From contig NZ_CP135990.1 of the NCBI RefSeq assembly GCF_030315915.2, positions 3,720,001 through 3,784,000 of the forward strand: a DNA stretch of 64,000 nucleotides, written 5' to 3'. The notes beneath the pieces are model-generated. The model had not been told where the DNA came from, did no database searches, and was given only the letters and a program-made list of their open reading frames with translations. A program made the translations under genes and the position numbers. This DNA is from Providencia zhijiangensis. GTDB taxonomy: Bacteria; Pseudomonadota; Gammaproteobacteria; Enterobacterales; Enterobacteriaceae. Below are positions 39,457 through 49,151 of this stretch, piece after piece. Each line of letters begins with the position of its first letter. The stretch's first letter is position 1.

Positions 39457-40458
39457 TTAACGGTGATAATACGATTTATACCAGTCAACAAATGCCTGAA
39501 CACCCTGTTCAATAGAAACTTGTGGGCGATAGCCGGTGACGTTAAACAGGTCTTCGGTGTCTGCCCATGTTGTATAAACATCTCCCGCTTGCATCGGTAA
39601 GAAGTTCTTAATGGCTTCTTTTCCTAACGCATTTTCCAATGCAGAAATAAAATCAATCAGCTTCACTGGCTGCCCATTACCAATATTATAAATGCGGTAA
39701 GGTGCGCTGCTTTGCGCTGGCGAATCAGAACGATTTTGCGGGTCTGCTTGCGGAATTATATCTGAAACACGGATAACACCTTCGACAATATCATCAATGA
39801 AAGTGAAATCACGGCTAAGATCGCCGTTATTATAAACATCGATAGGTTCACCCGCTAAGATAGCTTTGGTGAATTTAAACAGCGCCATATCCGGGCGTCC
39901 CCACGGACCATACACAGTGAAAAAGCGTAAGCCTGTCGTCGGCAGCTGATAAAGATGCGAATAAGAGTGCGCCATTAACTCATTGGCCTTTTTGGTCGCG
40001 GCGTACAATGAGATAGGGTGATCGGTGGACATGTCGGTGGTGAATGGCATTTTGTCGGTTACGCCATACACCGAACTTGAAGAGGCATACACCAAGTGTT
40101 TCACTTTCGCTTGGCGGCAGCCTTCTAAAATCGCCAAATGCCCATTCAGATTGCTATCAGCATAGGCAAATGGGTTTTGTAATGAGTAACGCACCCCTGC
40201 CTGTGCGGCAAGGTGGATAACGCGGTCAAAATTCTCTTGAGTACACAGCACCAGCACTTTTTCGCGGTCAGTGATATCAAGAGGAATAAACCGGAACTGC
40301 GGATATTGTTCAAGAATATGCAGTCGAGACTGTTTCAATCCCTGATCATAATAGGCGTTCATATTATCGATACCGATAACTTCATGCCCACTTTCTAACA
40401 GTCTTTGACACAATCTAAAACCAATAAACCCGGCACTTCCCGTGACCAAATATTTCAT
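39457..40458 (-). CDS. NAD-dependent epimerase, probable UDP-glucuronate 4-epimerase
   Basis: 333 residues, extended short-chain dehydrogenase. NAD motif [15 protein letters not shown] (6-20), Ser and YAATK catalytic residues (about 124-156, SSSSVYG then SLYAATKK), and the specific [20 protein letters not shown] block (about 178-197) are those of UDP-GlcA 4-epimerases, which make UDP-galacturonate. Together with ugd downstream it would form a UDP-GlcA to UDP-GalA supply line. The substrate is inferred from motifs and context. Confidence 0.85.
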   Translation of the reverse strand: MKYLVTGSAGFIGFRLCQRLLESGHEVIGIDNMNAYYDQGLKQSRLHILEQYPQFRFIPLDITDREKVLVLCTQENFDRVIHLAAQAGVRYSLQNPFAYADSNLNGHLAILEGCRQAKVKHLVYASSSSVYGVTDKMPFTTDMSTDHPISLYAATKKANELMAHSYSHLYQLPTTGLRFFTVYGPWGRPDMALFKFTKAILAGEPIDVYNNGDLSRDFTFIDDIVEGVIRVSDIIPQADPQNRSDSPAQSSAPYRIYNIGNGQPVKLIDFISALENALGKEAIKNFLPMQAGDVYTTWADTEDLFNVTGYRPQVSIEQGVQAFVDWYKSYYHR

Positions 40459-40523
40459 ATTCGTTATCTTCTTACGTTATTAAATGATGGTTTATCAACA
40501 TTCTAGCACTAATTAGAGATAAA

Positions 40524-42200
40524 CTACTTGGTCTCATCTTTATTGGCGACACCGAGCACATGATAAATATAGTGGCGATAACCATCGAGTAACTGCTTAT
40601 CTTCACAGTCATTCAGTTTACCGTCGCATAAATGGCGCATCTTAATATTTGCTTCATAGAATGGCGAAACTTTTAAGTTCGCGCGTTCCAATAACATGCC
40701 GCCAAGGAATGAAATATCCGTTAACTCACCCGTTTTAATTTCGGTACCCGCTTTGAGATTATCTCTTAGGGTAAACTGCGTCGCATAAGCAGGGGACGAT
40801 AATGTGGACTGATATTTATCTAAGCTGATCCCCGGTTGATGGTCTCCAAAATAGAGGAACATCATTGGACGCTGGCGTTTTTCCATAAACGAAACAAAGT
40901 CACGGATCGCATCGTCGGAGTGGACGATTTTTTCCATATAATGACTAAATTCGCCCGCAGAATCTTTATTATCTAGCTTATCTTTAATTCCGTAATCATC
41001 ACTGTGCCCTTCTTTATAAGGCCCGTGTTCATACATGGTTAGTGCAAAAATAAAGACGGGCTTATCCGTTTCCGTTGCCAAAATTTCTTTCACGTACTTC
41101 AGCATATCTTCCGTGCTGATCGTCCATAAATTATCTTGCAACTTACCGGGATAGCCTAACTCTTGAGGCTGAATGATACGGTCAACGCCCAGCGTTTCAT
41201 AAGCGTGACCAGAATGATAAGCCCCTTTATTAAACGGCGTTAGGACGACTGTATAATAACCGTTGGCTTTCATCTCTTTAAATAAGCTGTTATTTAAATG
41301 ATCGACCACAAAATAGAACACACCACTTTTTTGTGCCCCGAAATCATCGCTATTTAACCCCGTTAATGCGGAAAACTCAGATAACCATGTTCCACCACCA
41401 AAGGTTTGTACGCGCATCGGACTATGTGCAGTTAAATTGGCATCTTGCTGGAACATAAATAACTCTGGCAGTTTCGTTCCCGCAGGTAAATCATAAACTT
41501 TTGGGTCAACCGTAGATTCTTGTAATAACAGCAGAATGTCAGGCTTTTCGGTTTGTACATTATTTGCCACAGAAACATTGTTTGCTAAAGAAACATTCTC
41601 AGCCTTTTGCTCAAAATAGCTCGCATCACCGACAAAATGCGGTGATTTGTATTTCGCATTCTGTGCAGACATCACCAAGTTAGTCACTGTACCGCGGCCT
41701 TTCGGCAAGGTTTGTGACCATTTATCAAAGTAATGCGCACTTGCCCAATCCGCCCCGAAGTAGCCCACGATGACCATGAGCACACTAACCACGCGTGATA
41801 CCTTGCGTTTACATGGTGTAGATAAACGCCAACTGATCACACCGTTGATGATAAGCAGAATAAATAACGCAAGTACCGCCACCCCCGCCAACCAATAGTG
41901 GCCTAATGTCCCTAAGTTGGAGGTATCCGTCATCAAATTAATATCAGTAAAGAAAAGTTGCTCTTTATAATAGTGAACTTTCAACTGGTTAAAGATTTTG
42001 ATGATAATAAACAGGGTACTCGTAATAATTGCAGAGAAAACCCAGCGAGCAGTAACTGTAAATAAAACACCAAATATGACAGCGTAAACACAAATGGAAA
42101 TCAGACCAGGATAAATAACGCCGCTTTTTTCAAAGACTAAAAATAGCGAGCCAATAAAAATCAGCGCCAGATAAATACTCGCAATTAGTTTTTTATTCAT
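40524..42200 (-). CDS. LTA-synthase/sulfatase family phospho-group transferase, membrane bound
   Basis: 558 residues from the ATG at 42200, preceded by GGAAG. Five N-terminal membrane segments (about 1-150) precede a periplasmic alkaline-phosphatase-fold domain with the nucleophile region GGGTWLSEFSALTGLN (about 270-285), MYEHGPY and FGDHQPGISLD (about 453) metal sites. The family contains lipoteichoic acid synthases and phosphoethanolamine/phosphoglycerol transferases. In this Gram-negative setting next to ugd, decoration of lipopolysaccharide or another glycan is plausible. A repeated NNVSVANNV-like stretch lies in the linker (about 200-215). Confidence 0.82.
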   Translation of the reverse strand: MNKKLIASIYLALIFIGSLFLVFEKSGVIYPGLISICVYAVIFGVLFTVTARWVFSAIITSTLFIIIKIFNQLKVHYYKEQLFFTDINLMTDTSNLGTLGHYWLAGVAVLALFILLIINGVISWRLSTPCKRKVSRVVSVLMVIVGYFGADWASAHYFDKWSQTLPKGRGTVTNLVMSAQNAKYKSPHFVGDASYFEQKAENVSLANNVSVANNVQTEKPDILLLLQESTVDPKVYDLPAGTKLPELFMFQQDANLTAHSPMRVQTFGGGTWLSEFSALTGLNSDDFGAQKSGVFYFVVDHLNNSLFKEMKANGYYTVVLTPFNKGAYHSGHAYETLGVDRIIQPQELGYPGKLQDNLWTISTEDMLKYVKEILATETDKPVFIFALTMYEHGPYKEGHSDDYGIKDKLDNKDSAGEFSHYMEKIVHSDDAIRDFVSFMEKRQRPMMFLYFGDHQPGISLDKYQSTLSSPAYATQFTLRDNLKAGTEIKTGELTDISFLGGMLLERANLKVSPFYEANIKMRHLCDGKLNDCEDKQLLDGYRHYIYHVLGVANKDETK

Positions 42201-42275
42201 TTGACTTCCACAATTCACAAAAAGGTATCGAGGTTAATAAAACTGCCAGCATTATAATGGCGGAAACCCTACAAT

Positions 42276-44144
42276 TTATTCAACAAAAATGCCTTTGTCT
42301 CGTAAATAATGCCCATCTTCTTTACGACGAGTAAAGCCGCTTTTATCAAAGAACTCGAGAATTTGAATCGCCAGTTTGCGACCAATACCCAATTCATTAC
42401 GAAAATCAGCGGCAAAAATCACCTCGTGCTCAGCACAGTGGCACGAAATAATTTGGGCAAATTGACGGATCTGTTCGCTGCTATAATACCTATCACGCAC
42501 AATCGCCACGATCAGCCCCATTTGTGCAGCTTTTTTCAATATACGGCGAATAGTATCTTCATCGTGACCCGTTTCTACGGCAATATCGCGTACCCAACGA
42601 GCTTCAGGATGCGTGAACAGCCCTTCCACTTGTTGCCAAATACCTTGCTGCTTGGCATCAAACACTAGCCCATGCTGCGGCATATGCAGCCAGCCACGAG
42701 TCTGCTTAATCGCCCCCTCGGCAATCAAATCATTAATCAATTTGAATACCAAGATTTCATCCATCGTGGGTAGCGCCATTCGTTTCAATCGCGCTTTACC
42801 TACACCTATCTGGTCGCTATGAACTTCATTGAAGTTTTCGAGGGATTGAATCAATTTATCCTTGGCAACCTGCGCCTTAAACGCAGAAAGTACGACATCG
42901 CCGACACGGACGATATCAACTTGTTCCAGCAAGGAATCTAATGCCAACTGAGTTAACTGACGCGACCAACCGTAACTGTTTAAGTCTAGCTCACCGCTGG
43001 GTAACTGTAGGTTAAGCTGTGTCAGCTCATCATCCGTTGCACATAAACGAGATAACCAATCGAGGAACTCAGGCTGTCTCTTACCACGACGCGGAGAGAC
43101 TAAGCGAATAACACGCGCACCAGCCAAGGTGTGTCGCGCACTAATATCGCGAATAATTAATCGGTCATTATCCACCAGCCACAGTGGCGTATCTAAAATC
43201 AGCTCGGCCAACATCGGCGTTTCGCCTGATTCCGTCAGCAAAGAGACCCGCCCTGTAATGTGACTTGCACCGTGGTAAAGATGCACGGGTTGCCAATGCT
43301 TGAGTGGCGCATCGCAGGTCAACTCCACTATCACTCGAGAAGCGATAAAAGCAGGTTGCTCCGCCAGCAGCCAATCACCGCGGGTTATCGATTCTTTATC
43401 GATGTTTCCCGTTAAATTCAGCGCGACGCGATCCCCCGCTTGAGCAAACTCAGCGACTTGATTTTGGCGATGAATACCACGAATACGAACCGAAGTATCA
43501 GCTCCTGTAACCCATAAGGATTCACCCACACTCACTTTACCCGCAAGCGCCGTTCCCGTAACCACAATTCCCGCTCCTTTCACATGGAAAATACGGTCGA
43601 TGGCTAAACGAAAACGCTGTTGCAGATCAGTAGAAGAATTTTGTTGTTGGTGCAGTTGCTGCAAGTATTGGCGCAGTGCACCAATGCCCAGCCCTGTACT
43701 TGCTGAAGTGATAAATAATGGCGCATTCAACCAGCCTTGGCGACGCAGTTCAGTGTGAACCTGTTGAGTGACCTCTGTCACTCGCTGCTCATCAACACGG
43801 TCGGCTTTAGTTAAAATCACAGAGACATCTTGGCAACCCGCAAGTCGTAAAATCGACAAATGCTCAAGGGTTTGCGCCATGATTCCATCGTCGCACGCCA
43901 CTACCAGTAGGGCATGATTAACCCCACCGATCCCCGCCAACATGTTCGCGAGGAATTTTTCGTGTCCAGGGACATCAATAAAACCAATTGAGCTACCATC
44001 AGATTGCGGCCAATACGCATAGCCGAGGTCGATAGTCATTCCACGTTTCTTCTCTTCTGGAAGATGCGCGGTGTTCACGCCAGTCAGCGCTTGAATTAAC
44101 GATGTTTTACCATGGTCAACATGACCGGCTGTCGCAAAAATCAT
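42276..44144 (-). CDS. selB: selenocysteine-specific elongation factor SelB
   Basis: 622 residues. SelB delivers Sec-tRNA(Sec) to the ribosome at UGA codons followed by a SECIS hairpin. The EF-Tu-like GTPase part has GHVDHGKTS (7-15), DVPGH (57-61) and TKAD (112-115); the C terminus carries the four winged helices that bind SECIS RNA (about 370-622). The start overlaps the selA stop by four bases (ATGA). It would serve fdoG a few kilobases upstream. Confidence 0.97.
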   Translation of the reverse strand: MIFATAGHVDHGKTSLIQALTGVNTAHLPEEKKRGMTIDLGYAYWPQSDGSSIGFIDVPGHEKFLANMLAGIGGVNHALLVVACDDGIMAQTLEHLSILRLAGCQDVSVILTKADRVDEQRVTEVTQQVHTELRRQGWLNAPLFITSASTGLGIGALRQYLQQLHQQQNSSTDLQQRFRLAIDRIFHVKGAGIVVTGTALAGKVSVGESLWVTGADTSVRIRGIHRQNQVAEFAQAGDRVALNLTGNIDKESITRGDWLLAEQPAFIASRVIVELTCDAPLKHWQPVHLYHGASHITGRVSLLTESGETPMLAELILDTPLWLVDNDRLIIRDISARHTLAGARVIRLVSPRRGKRQPEFLDWLSRLCATDDELTQLNLQLPSGELDLNSYGWSRQLTQLALDSLLEQVDIVRVGDVVLSAFKAQVAKDKLIQSLENFNEVHSDQIGVGKARLKRMALPTMDEILVFKLINDLIAEGAIKQTRGWLHMPQHGLVFDAKQQGIWQQVEGLFTHPEARWVRDIAVETGHDEDTIRRILKKAAQMGLIVAIVRDRYYSSEQIRQFAQIISCHCAEHEVIFAADFRNELGIGRKLAIQILEFFDKSGFTRRKEDGHYLRDKGIFVE

Positions 44145-45538
44145 GACAATAACGCCTGCACTAATTCGTGTTCATTCTCAAGGCAACGTAGGTCTAGCCA
44201 CAGTTTGCCCTCTTTTAAACGCCCGATAACAGGCTGAGGTAATTGACGCCAGTGGCTGGCAAGGCGCTCTAAATTACCGCCTTTTCCATCAAGAGGCGCG
44301 AATGTAATCGCATAGCTGGGTAATCGGTCAACGGGAAGAGAGCCACTACCGATTTGCGATAAGCAAGGCTCAGCCTCGACAAAGAAGCGATCCCCATAAT
44401 AGGCTTGCAGCTTCACGAGGATATTCTCGGCACTCTGCCTAATTTCTTCTTGGGAACGTGTTAGCCAACGTAATGTCGGCAGTTCAGTGGTGAGTTTTTC
44501 TGGAGTTAAATAGAGTTTTAGCGTCGCTTCTAACGCAGCAAGCACCATTTTATCTACGCGAAGGGCGCGTTTTAAAGGGTGTTTTTGAATGGCATCAATC
44601 CATTTTTTCTTACCGAGAATGATCCCCGCTTGAGGCCCTCCCAGTAATTTGTCTCCTGAAATAGAGACCAAATCAATGCCTTGAGATAAATATGCTTGTG
44701 GCATCGGCTCCGCTGGCAATCCATACGCGGTCATATCAATCATCGACCCACTGCCTAAATCAATCGCTGTCGGTAATTGGTATTTTTGCCCTAAAACAGC
44801 CAGCTCTTCCCCTTCAACTTCCGCGGTAAAGCCTTCAATGCTGTAGTTACTGGTATGTACCTTCATTAACAACCCTGTTTGGTCATTAATGGCATTTTCA
44901 TAATCCCGTAAATGGGTTCGGTTAGTAGTGCCCACTTCAACCAATTTACAGCCTGCCTGTGCCATTACATCGGGAACACGAAATGCGCCCCCAATTTCCA
45001 CCAGCTCACCGCGAGAGACAATCACCTCGCGCTGCGGGGCGACCGTGGCTAATAGCAGTAAAACCGCCGCCGCATTGTTATTCACAATACAGGCATCTTC
45101 TGCCCCTGTGAGTTGGCACAGTAAATCAGCAATGGCGCGGTCGCGATGCCCTCGCGTTGCGCCATCAAGAGAATATTCTAACGTGACTGGTGAACTCATC
45201 ACTTGCGAAACAGCATGAATAGCAGAGTTGGACATCACTGCACGCCCTAGGTTGGTGTGCAACACAGTCCCCGTCAAATTAAAGACGTTTTTTAACGCAC
45301 TGTGTTGCAACTCATCATGGCGAACAGAAAGTTCTGCTAACCAATCACCGTGCCAATCCGGTAAACATCCGTCTTGTGCAATAGACGCTCGCGCTTGTTC
45401 CTGCATTTCACGTAGGCATTCTGTTACCCAATGCAGACCCGATTTTTCCACCAATATCTGTGCTTCATCGCATTGTAAAAGCTTGTCGATGGCAGGTAAC
45501 TGGCGGTATAGCGCGACATTCGATTCATCCATAGTCAC
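44141..45538 (-). CDS. selA: L-seryl-tRNA(Sec) selenium transferase
   Basis: 465 residues. SelA converts Ser-tRNA(Sec) to Sec-tRNA(Sec) using selenophosphate with PLP. The PLP lysine is Lys297 in [28 protein letters not shown] (about 87-100) and [17 protein letters not shown] (about 176-192) are also diagnostic. It begins 31 bases after fdhE and overlaps selB, so fdhE-selA-selB appear co-transcribed. Confidence 0.97.
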   Translation of the reverse strand: MTMDESNVALYRQLPAIDKLLQCDEAQILVEKSGLHWVTECLREMQEQARASIAQDGCLPDWHGDWLAELSVRHDELQHSALKNVFNLTGTVLHTNLGRAVMSNSAIHAVSQVMSSPVTLEYSLDGATRGHRDRAIADLLCQLTGAEDACIVNNNAAAVLLLLATVAPQREVIVSRGELVEIGGAFRVPDVMAQAGCKLVEVGTTNRTHLRDYENAINDQTGLLMKVHTSNYSIEGFTAEVEGEELAVLGQKYQLPTAIDLGSGSMIDMTAYGLPAEPMPQAYLSQGIDLVSISGDKLLGGPQAGIILGKKKWIDAIQKHPLKRALRVDKMVLAALEATLKLYLTPEKLTTELPTLRWLTRSQEEIRQSAENILVKLQAYYGDRFFVEAEPCLSQIGSGSLPVDRLPSYAITFAPLDGKGGNLERLASHWRQLPQPVIGRLKEGKLWLDLRCLENEHELVQALLS

Positions 45539-45569
45539 TCTTCTCTTTTCTTACTGTGCAGCTAACAGA

Positions 45570-46505
45570 TTATTTTTCGCCCGGGAATAAGAATGGGTTA
45601 ATGCTGCTACGAGCAAAACCTTCTTCTTCCATACGCGCATCTAAAATGATCGAAGCTAAATCATCCGCTACCGCTTCCACTTTGGCTTCTTTCTCTTGGT
45701 ATAACACTTTCAGATAGCTACCGCAGTCACCACAGCTTTCCGCTTTCACTGCCGCATTTTCATCATCCAGTGACCAGTAGTTAAGATCGCGAGTTTGTTC
45801 GCAGTTACTGCATTTCACACGAACCATGTGCCACTCTGTTTCACACAGTGTGCAGTGTAAATAGCGTAAACCTTGGCTAGTCCCAATTTGTACAATGCTG
45901 GAGACTGGCATGCTGTTGCACACTGGGCAGTAATGACGGTGATCGCCGTGCTCTGCGCGAGCTTTACCTGGGATATTGGCCGCCATTTGTGCCCAATAGA
46001 CAGACAATGCCGCCCAAATGAACATGGATTTATCCGCAGGGACTTTTTCAAACTGTTCGTTTAACAGCGCAGTTGCCATCTCTTCGAGTTCAGCTTCTGA
46101 GGCTTTTTCTAAGTTTTCGAGGGCAGTACGAACAGAATCTGGCACGATCGGCATCAATTCGGCGATGATTGAACGTAATAATTTGTGCCAGTGACCAGTG
46201 CGTGGGAATGTTTTTGCATCTAATGGTGCGGTATTCGTTGCCATTGAACGTGCTAAAACCGCTTCCATATCCATCTCTAATGGATTGTCATGCTGCGCAT
46301 TATTTTGCGCCGTTGCCACTTCCGCAGCGAAGTTCAGATAATCTGCAAAAGGATGTTCACCAACGCCTAACTCTTTTAATCTTTCTGCACGACGTTGATA
46401 AAGGCTTTTTAAATTCGGGAATAAAACAGGCGGAATAAAACCGATGCCTTTCTCTTTTAATCTCTCTTGACCTAATTCTTCTTTCGGGACGATACGAATA
46501 CCCAT
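45570..46505 (-). CDS. fdhE: formate dehydrogenase accessory protein FdhE
   Basis: 311 residues from the ATG giving the family start [12 protein letters not shown], preceded by AGAGAG. FdhE is a cytoplasmic rubredoxin-like chaperone for the exported respiratory formate dehydrogenases. Four zinc-type cysteine pairs are visible: [23 protein letters not shown] and CGDCGSY (about 185-270). In E. coli fdhE directly follows fdoI; here a DUF1275 gene on the other strand separates them and selAB follow. Confidence 0.95.
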   Translation of the reverse strand: MGIRIVPKEELGQERLKEKGIGFIPPVLFPNLKSLYQRRAERLKELGVGEHPFADYLNFAAEVATAQNNAQHDNPLEMDMEAVLARSMATNTAPLDAKTFPRTGHWHKLLRSIIAELMPIVPDSVRTALENLEKASEAELEEMATALLNEQFEKVPADKSMFIWAALSVYWAQMAANIPGKARAEHGDHRHYCPVCNSMPVSSIVQIGTSQGLRYLHCTLCETEWHMVRVKCSNCEQTRDLNYWSLDDENAAVKAESCGDCGSYLKVLYQEKEAKVEAVADDLASIILDARMEEEGFARSSINPFLFPGEK

Positions 46506-46818
46506 TGCTCTCTCTCTTTTATATTTTTTATAACAACTTACCCCGAGAAATTGCCTATTCGCATTTCCCCGCAAGCCTCTAAGAAAATATTCGATTAACC
46601 AGCAAGTCTTGCCGTTGTACCCGTCAGGATAAAACAAAAGTCACTGATAGGCTACTCTAGCCCTCCGAATATTCACCGTTGTTAACCCTAGTTTGTCTGT
46701 GGAAATAACAAATTGGTACTAAGGCATTTTTATTTGATATAAATACTGTTATTCCCATGATGTTAATCCAATTGGCACCTATAATGGTGTGCTCTCTATC
46801 CGTATAAAGGGCAATAAT
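46506..46818. other. divergent intergenic region between fdhE and the DUF1275 gene
   Basis: 313 bases, AT-rich, no gene seen. It must carry the promoters of the fdhE-selAB run and of the DUF1275 gene; no strong consensus promoter was recognised. An AAGGG ribosome site sits just before 46819. Confidence 0.6.
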
Positions 46819-47472
46819 ATGTCGTCATTATTTCACTTCGAAGCGAAGTCTCACACACCCTTCTTTTTATTGCTTGCCTTTATTGGCGGATTTGTCGATG
46901 CCTGCTCATTTGTCATCTTTGAGGTGTTTACTGGCCATCTGACAGGAAATAGCATTTTAAGTATGATTTACCTCGCCAAAATGAATATTGGCATGTTGCT
47001 ACTCTCTGCAATTTCCATATTAGGATTTTTTGCAGGAACATTTTTAGGTTCTTGGATTCGGCTCAAGCATAGCGCAATTGTGTTATATCGCTTTGTTCTA
47101 GGTCTGGTATTTTTAATATTTAGTGGTGTTTTCACTATTTATTTTTTCATCCAGCCTTTGTATTCACCTGATTTAGCCATTTTGCTGATCAGCTTATCAA
47201 TGGGCATTCAAAATGGTTATTTTAATAAGGCGGGCACGGTTGGGATCCATTCCACCTATGTCACCGGCATGACCACATCCTGCATTAATGCCTTTTTAAA
47301 AAATGTGCCTGGGGACAGTAGCAAAAAAGTTTTACTCTTAGCGGTACTCTCTTTTATTACGGGGGGATTAGCGGGCGGGATTTTATCGGTGAATTACCAG
47401 TATGTCGGGTTTTCTGCTGTATTAGTTCTCTTGGGATGTGCGCTAATTTACAGCTTCACAATCCGTGATTGA
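46819..47472 (+). CDS. DUF1275 (YoaK-like) membrane protein
   Basis: 217 residues with about six membrane segments. The conserved start LLLAFIGGFVDACSFVIFEVFTGHLTGN and the block SLSMGIQNGYFNKAGTVGIHSTYVTGMTT (about 135-163) define the DUF1275/YoaK family, whose function is unknown. The ATG at 46819 follows AAGGG. It lies on the opposite strand between fdoI and fdhE, which are contiguous in E. coli, so it appears inserted into the formate dehydrogenase cluster. Confidence 0.88.
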   Translation: MSSLFHFEAKSHTPFFLLLAFIGGFVDACSFVIFEVFTGHLTGNSILSMIYLAKMNIGMLLLSAISILGFFAGTFLGSWIRLKHSAIVLYRFVLGLVFLIFSGVFTIYFFIQPLYSPDLAILLISLSMGIQNGYFNKAGTVGIHSTYVTGMTTSCINAFLKNVPGDSSKKVLLLAVLSFITGGLAGGILSVNYQYVGFSAVLVLLGCALIYSFTIRD

Positions 47473-47498
47473 TTAACTTAGCCTTCGCCATAAAAAAA

Positions 47499-47518
47499 CC
47501 CACAACTAATGTTGTGGG
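47499..47518 (-). terminator. terminator between the DUF1275 gene and fdoI
   Basis: CCCACAAC (47499-47506) pairs with GTTGTGGG (47511-47518) with a 4-base loop; on the minus strand seven T follow, so it ends the fdoGHI operon. Confidence 0.88.
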
Positions 47519-47542
47519 CTTGATTCATCGAGACAAAAACGC

Positions 47543-48199
47543 TTAGTTTTTCTCTTGCTGCTCTTGTTGCTGTTTCTCTTTAGCAACTAGCTCGCGGTAC
47601 CAGCGTGGATGATGCTTTCTCGCCCAACCTCGTGTTACCCAACCTTCAACCATCGCACGCACAGAGCCTTTGACCCAAATTGCCGCATACGCATGCACAA
47701 CAATCATCAGGATCAAGCCAATGGCTGACAGCGAGTGAATCAGAATCGCTGCGCGGTACACTGGAATTGGGAAGTAGTCCGCGAAGAATGGACGCCACAT
47801 AATCACGCCAGTGACAACCAATGCCAGTAAGCAGATAGTGACCACCCAATACACCCCTTTCTGACCGAGGTTATATTGGCCCACGTCGCCAGCTTCTTCG
47901 TTTTTCAATACCTTACCGATATTTTTCCCCCATTTGATATCTTCTTTATTAATGAAGTTATGGTGGAAATAACGGAAGAACATAAAGACGAACAGCAAGA
48001 ACATCGCCGTACCCACGAATGGATGCAAAATTCGAGACAGTTGTGGCGTGCCTAAAATGTTCATAAACCAGTTCAGCGATGGGAAGAAAAAGCCCAGTCC
48101 GCTGATAGCCGTGAACAAGAAGCAAATTACAACCGCCCAGTGATTGATCCTTTCAATCGGTTTGTGGCGAATAATTTTGTCGTTATCATCTGGCATCAT
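47543..48199 (-). CDS. fdoI: formate dehydrogenase-O, cytochrome b556 subunit
   Basis: 218 residues with four membrane segments. FdoI carries two b-type haems and passes electrons from FdoH to quinone. [24 protein letters not shown] (11-34) and the later [24 protein letters not shown] (about 148-171) contain the haem histidines. It overlaps fdoH by four bases and ends in a Gln/Glu/Lys-rich tail. Confidence 0.95.
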   Translation of the reverse strand: MMPDDNDKIIRHKPIERINHWAVVICFLFTAISGLGFFFPSLNWFMNILGTPQLSRILHPFVGTAMFLLFVFMFFRYFHHNFINKEDIKWGKNIGKVLKNEEAGDVGQYNLGQKGVYWVVTICLLALVVTGVIMWRPFFADYFPIPVYRAAILIHSLSAIGLILMIVVHAYAAIWVKGSVRAMVEGWVTRGWARKHHPRWYRELVAKEKQQQEQQEKN

Positions 48200-49140
48200 T
48201 TCTGATCCTCCCCTTCTTTTGATTTCGAAGTGTCAGACGACATTGCGTTGTGCAAATCTTCTAGAGCCTCTTCTTCATCTTTCTTGGAGACGCGGTTTGG
48301 ACCAATTCCCACATAGTGGAAAATTGCCGCCGCAAATGTTGCCGCAAAACCAACCGCAGCAATCGGCTTCCAGATACCTTTCCAGAAGGTAACTGTTGGG
48401 CTGATGGTCGGGTTTTCTGGTAATCCGTGATACAACTGCGGCTTATCCGCATGGTGCAATACGTACATAACGTGCGTACCGCCCACACCTTGTGGATCGT
48501 ATAAACCTGCGTTTGCATAACCACGAGTTTTCAGCTCTTCAACACGTTCGCCAGCCATGCCAATCATGTCTTCTTTGCTACCAAAATGGATAGCGCCAGT
48601 TGGACATGTTTTCACACAAGCAGGCTCTTGACCGACTTCAACACGGTCAACACACAGCGTACATTTGTATGCGCGGTTGTCTTCTTTGTTGATGCGTGGC
48701 ACGTTGAACGGGCAACCCGCGATACAGTAACCACAGCCGATACAGTGTTCAGATTGGAAATCCACGATACCGTTTTTGTACTGGACGATTGCGCCTTCTG
48801 ACGGACATGCCTTCAGGCAACCCGGATCAGCACAGTGCATACAGCCATCTTTACGGATCAGCCATTCAAATTTATCGTTCTCTTCCACTTCAGAGAAGCG
48901 CATGACTGTCCATGACTTATCGGTTAAATCCGTTGGGTTGTCATACACCCCAACGTTTGTTCCGATTTTGTCACGGATATCGTTCCATTCGGAACACGCA
49001 ACCTGACACGCTTTACAGCCGATACAGGTTGTGACGTCAATCAGCTTTGCAACTTCTTCCTTATAGTCCCGCACCTGAGGTGCGGGCGTCAGGGAATTGG
49101 TGGCAGAGCGACGAATAATGTCCTGAGATTGCATTGACAT
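48196..49140 (-). CDS. fdoH: formate dehydrogenase-O, iron-sulfur subunit
   Basis: 314 residues. FdoH holds four [4Fe-4S] clusters linking FdoG to FdoI in the periplasm and is anchored by one C-terminal helix. Cysteine clusters [14 protein letters not shown] (38-51), [28 protein letters not shown] and [12 protein letters not shown]...CVKTCP are complete; the anchor is about residues 254-276. It lies between fdoG (11 bases) and fdoI (overlap). Confidence 0.96.
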   Translation of the reverse strand: MSMQSQDIIRRSATNSLTPAPQVRDYKEEVAKLIDVTTCIGCKACQVACSEWNDIRDKIGTNVGVYDNPTDLTDKSWTVMRFSEVEENDKFEWLIRKDGCMHCADPGCLKACPSEGAIVQYKNGIVDFQSEHCIGCGYCIAGCPFNVPRINKEDNRAYKCTLCVDRVEVGQEPACVKTCPTGAIHFGSKEDMIGMAGERVEELKTRGYANAGLYDPQGVGGTHVMYVLHHADKPQLYHGLPENPTISPTVTFWKGIWKPIAAVGFAATFAAAIFHYVGIGPNRVSKKDEEEALEDLHNAMSSDTSKSKEGEDQK

Positions 49141-49151
49141 AATTTATCTCC

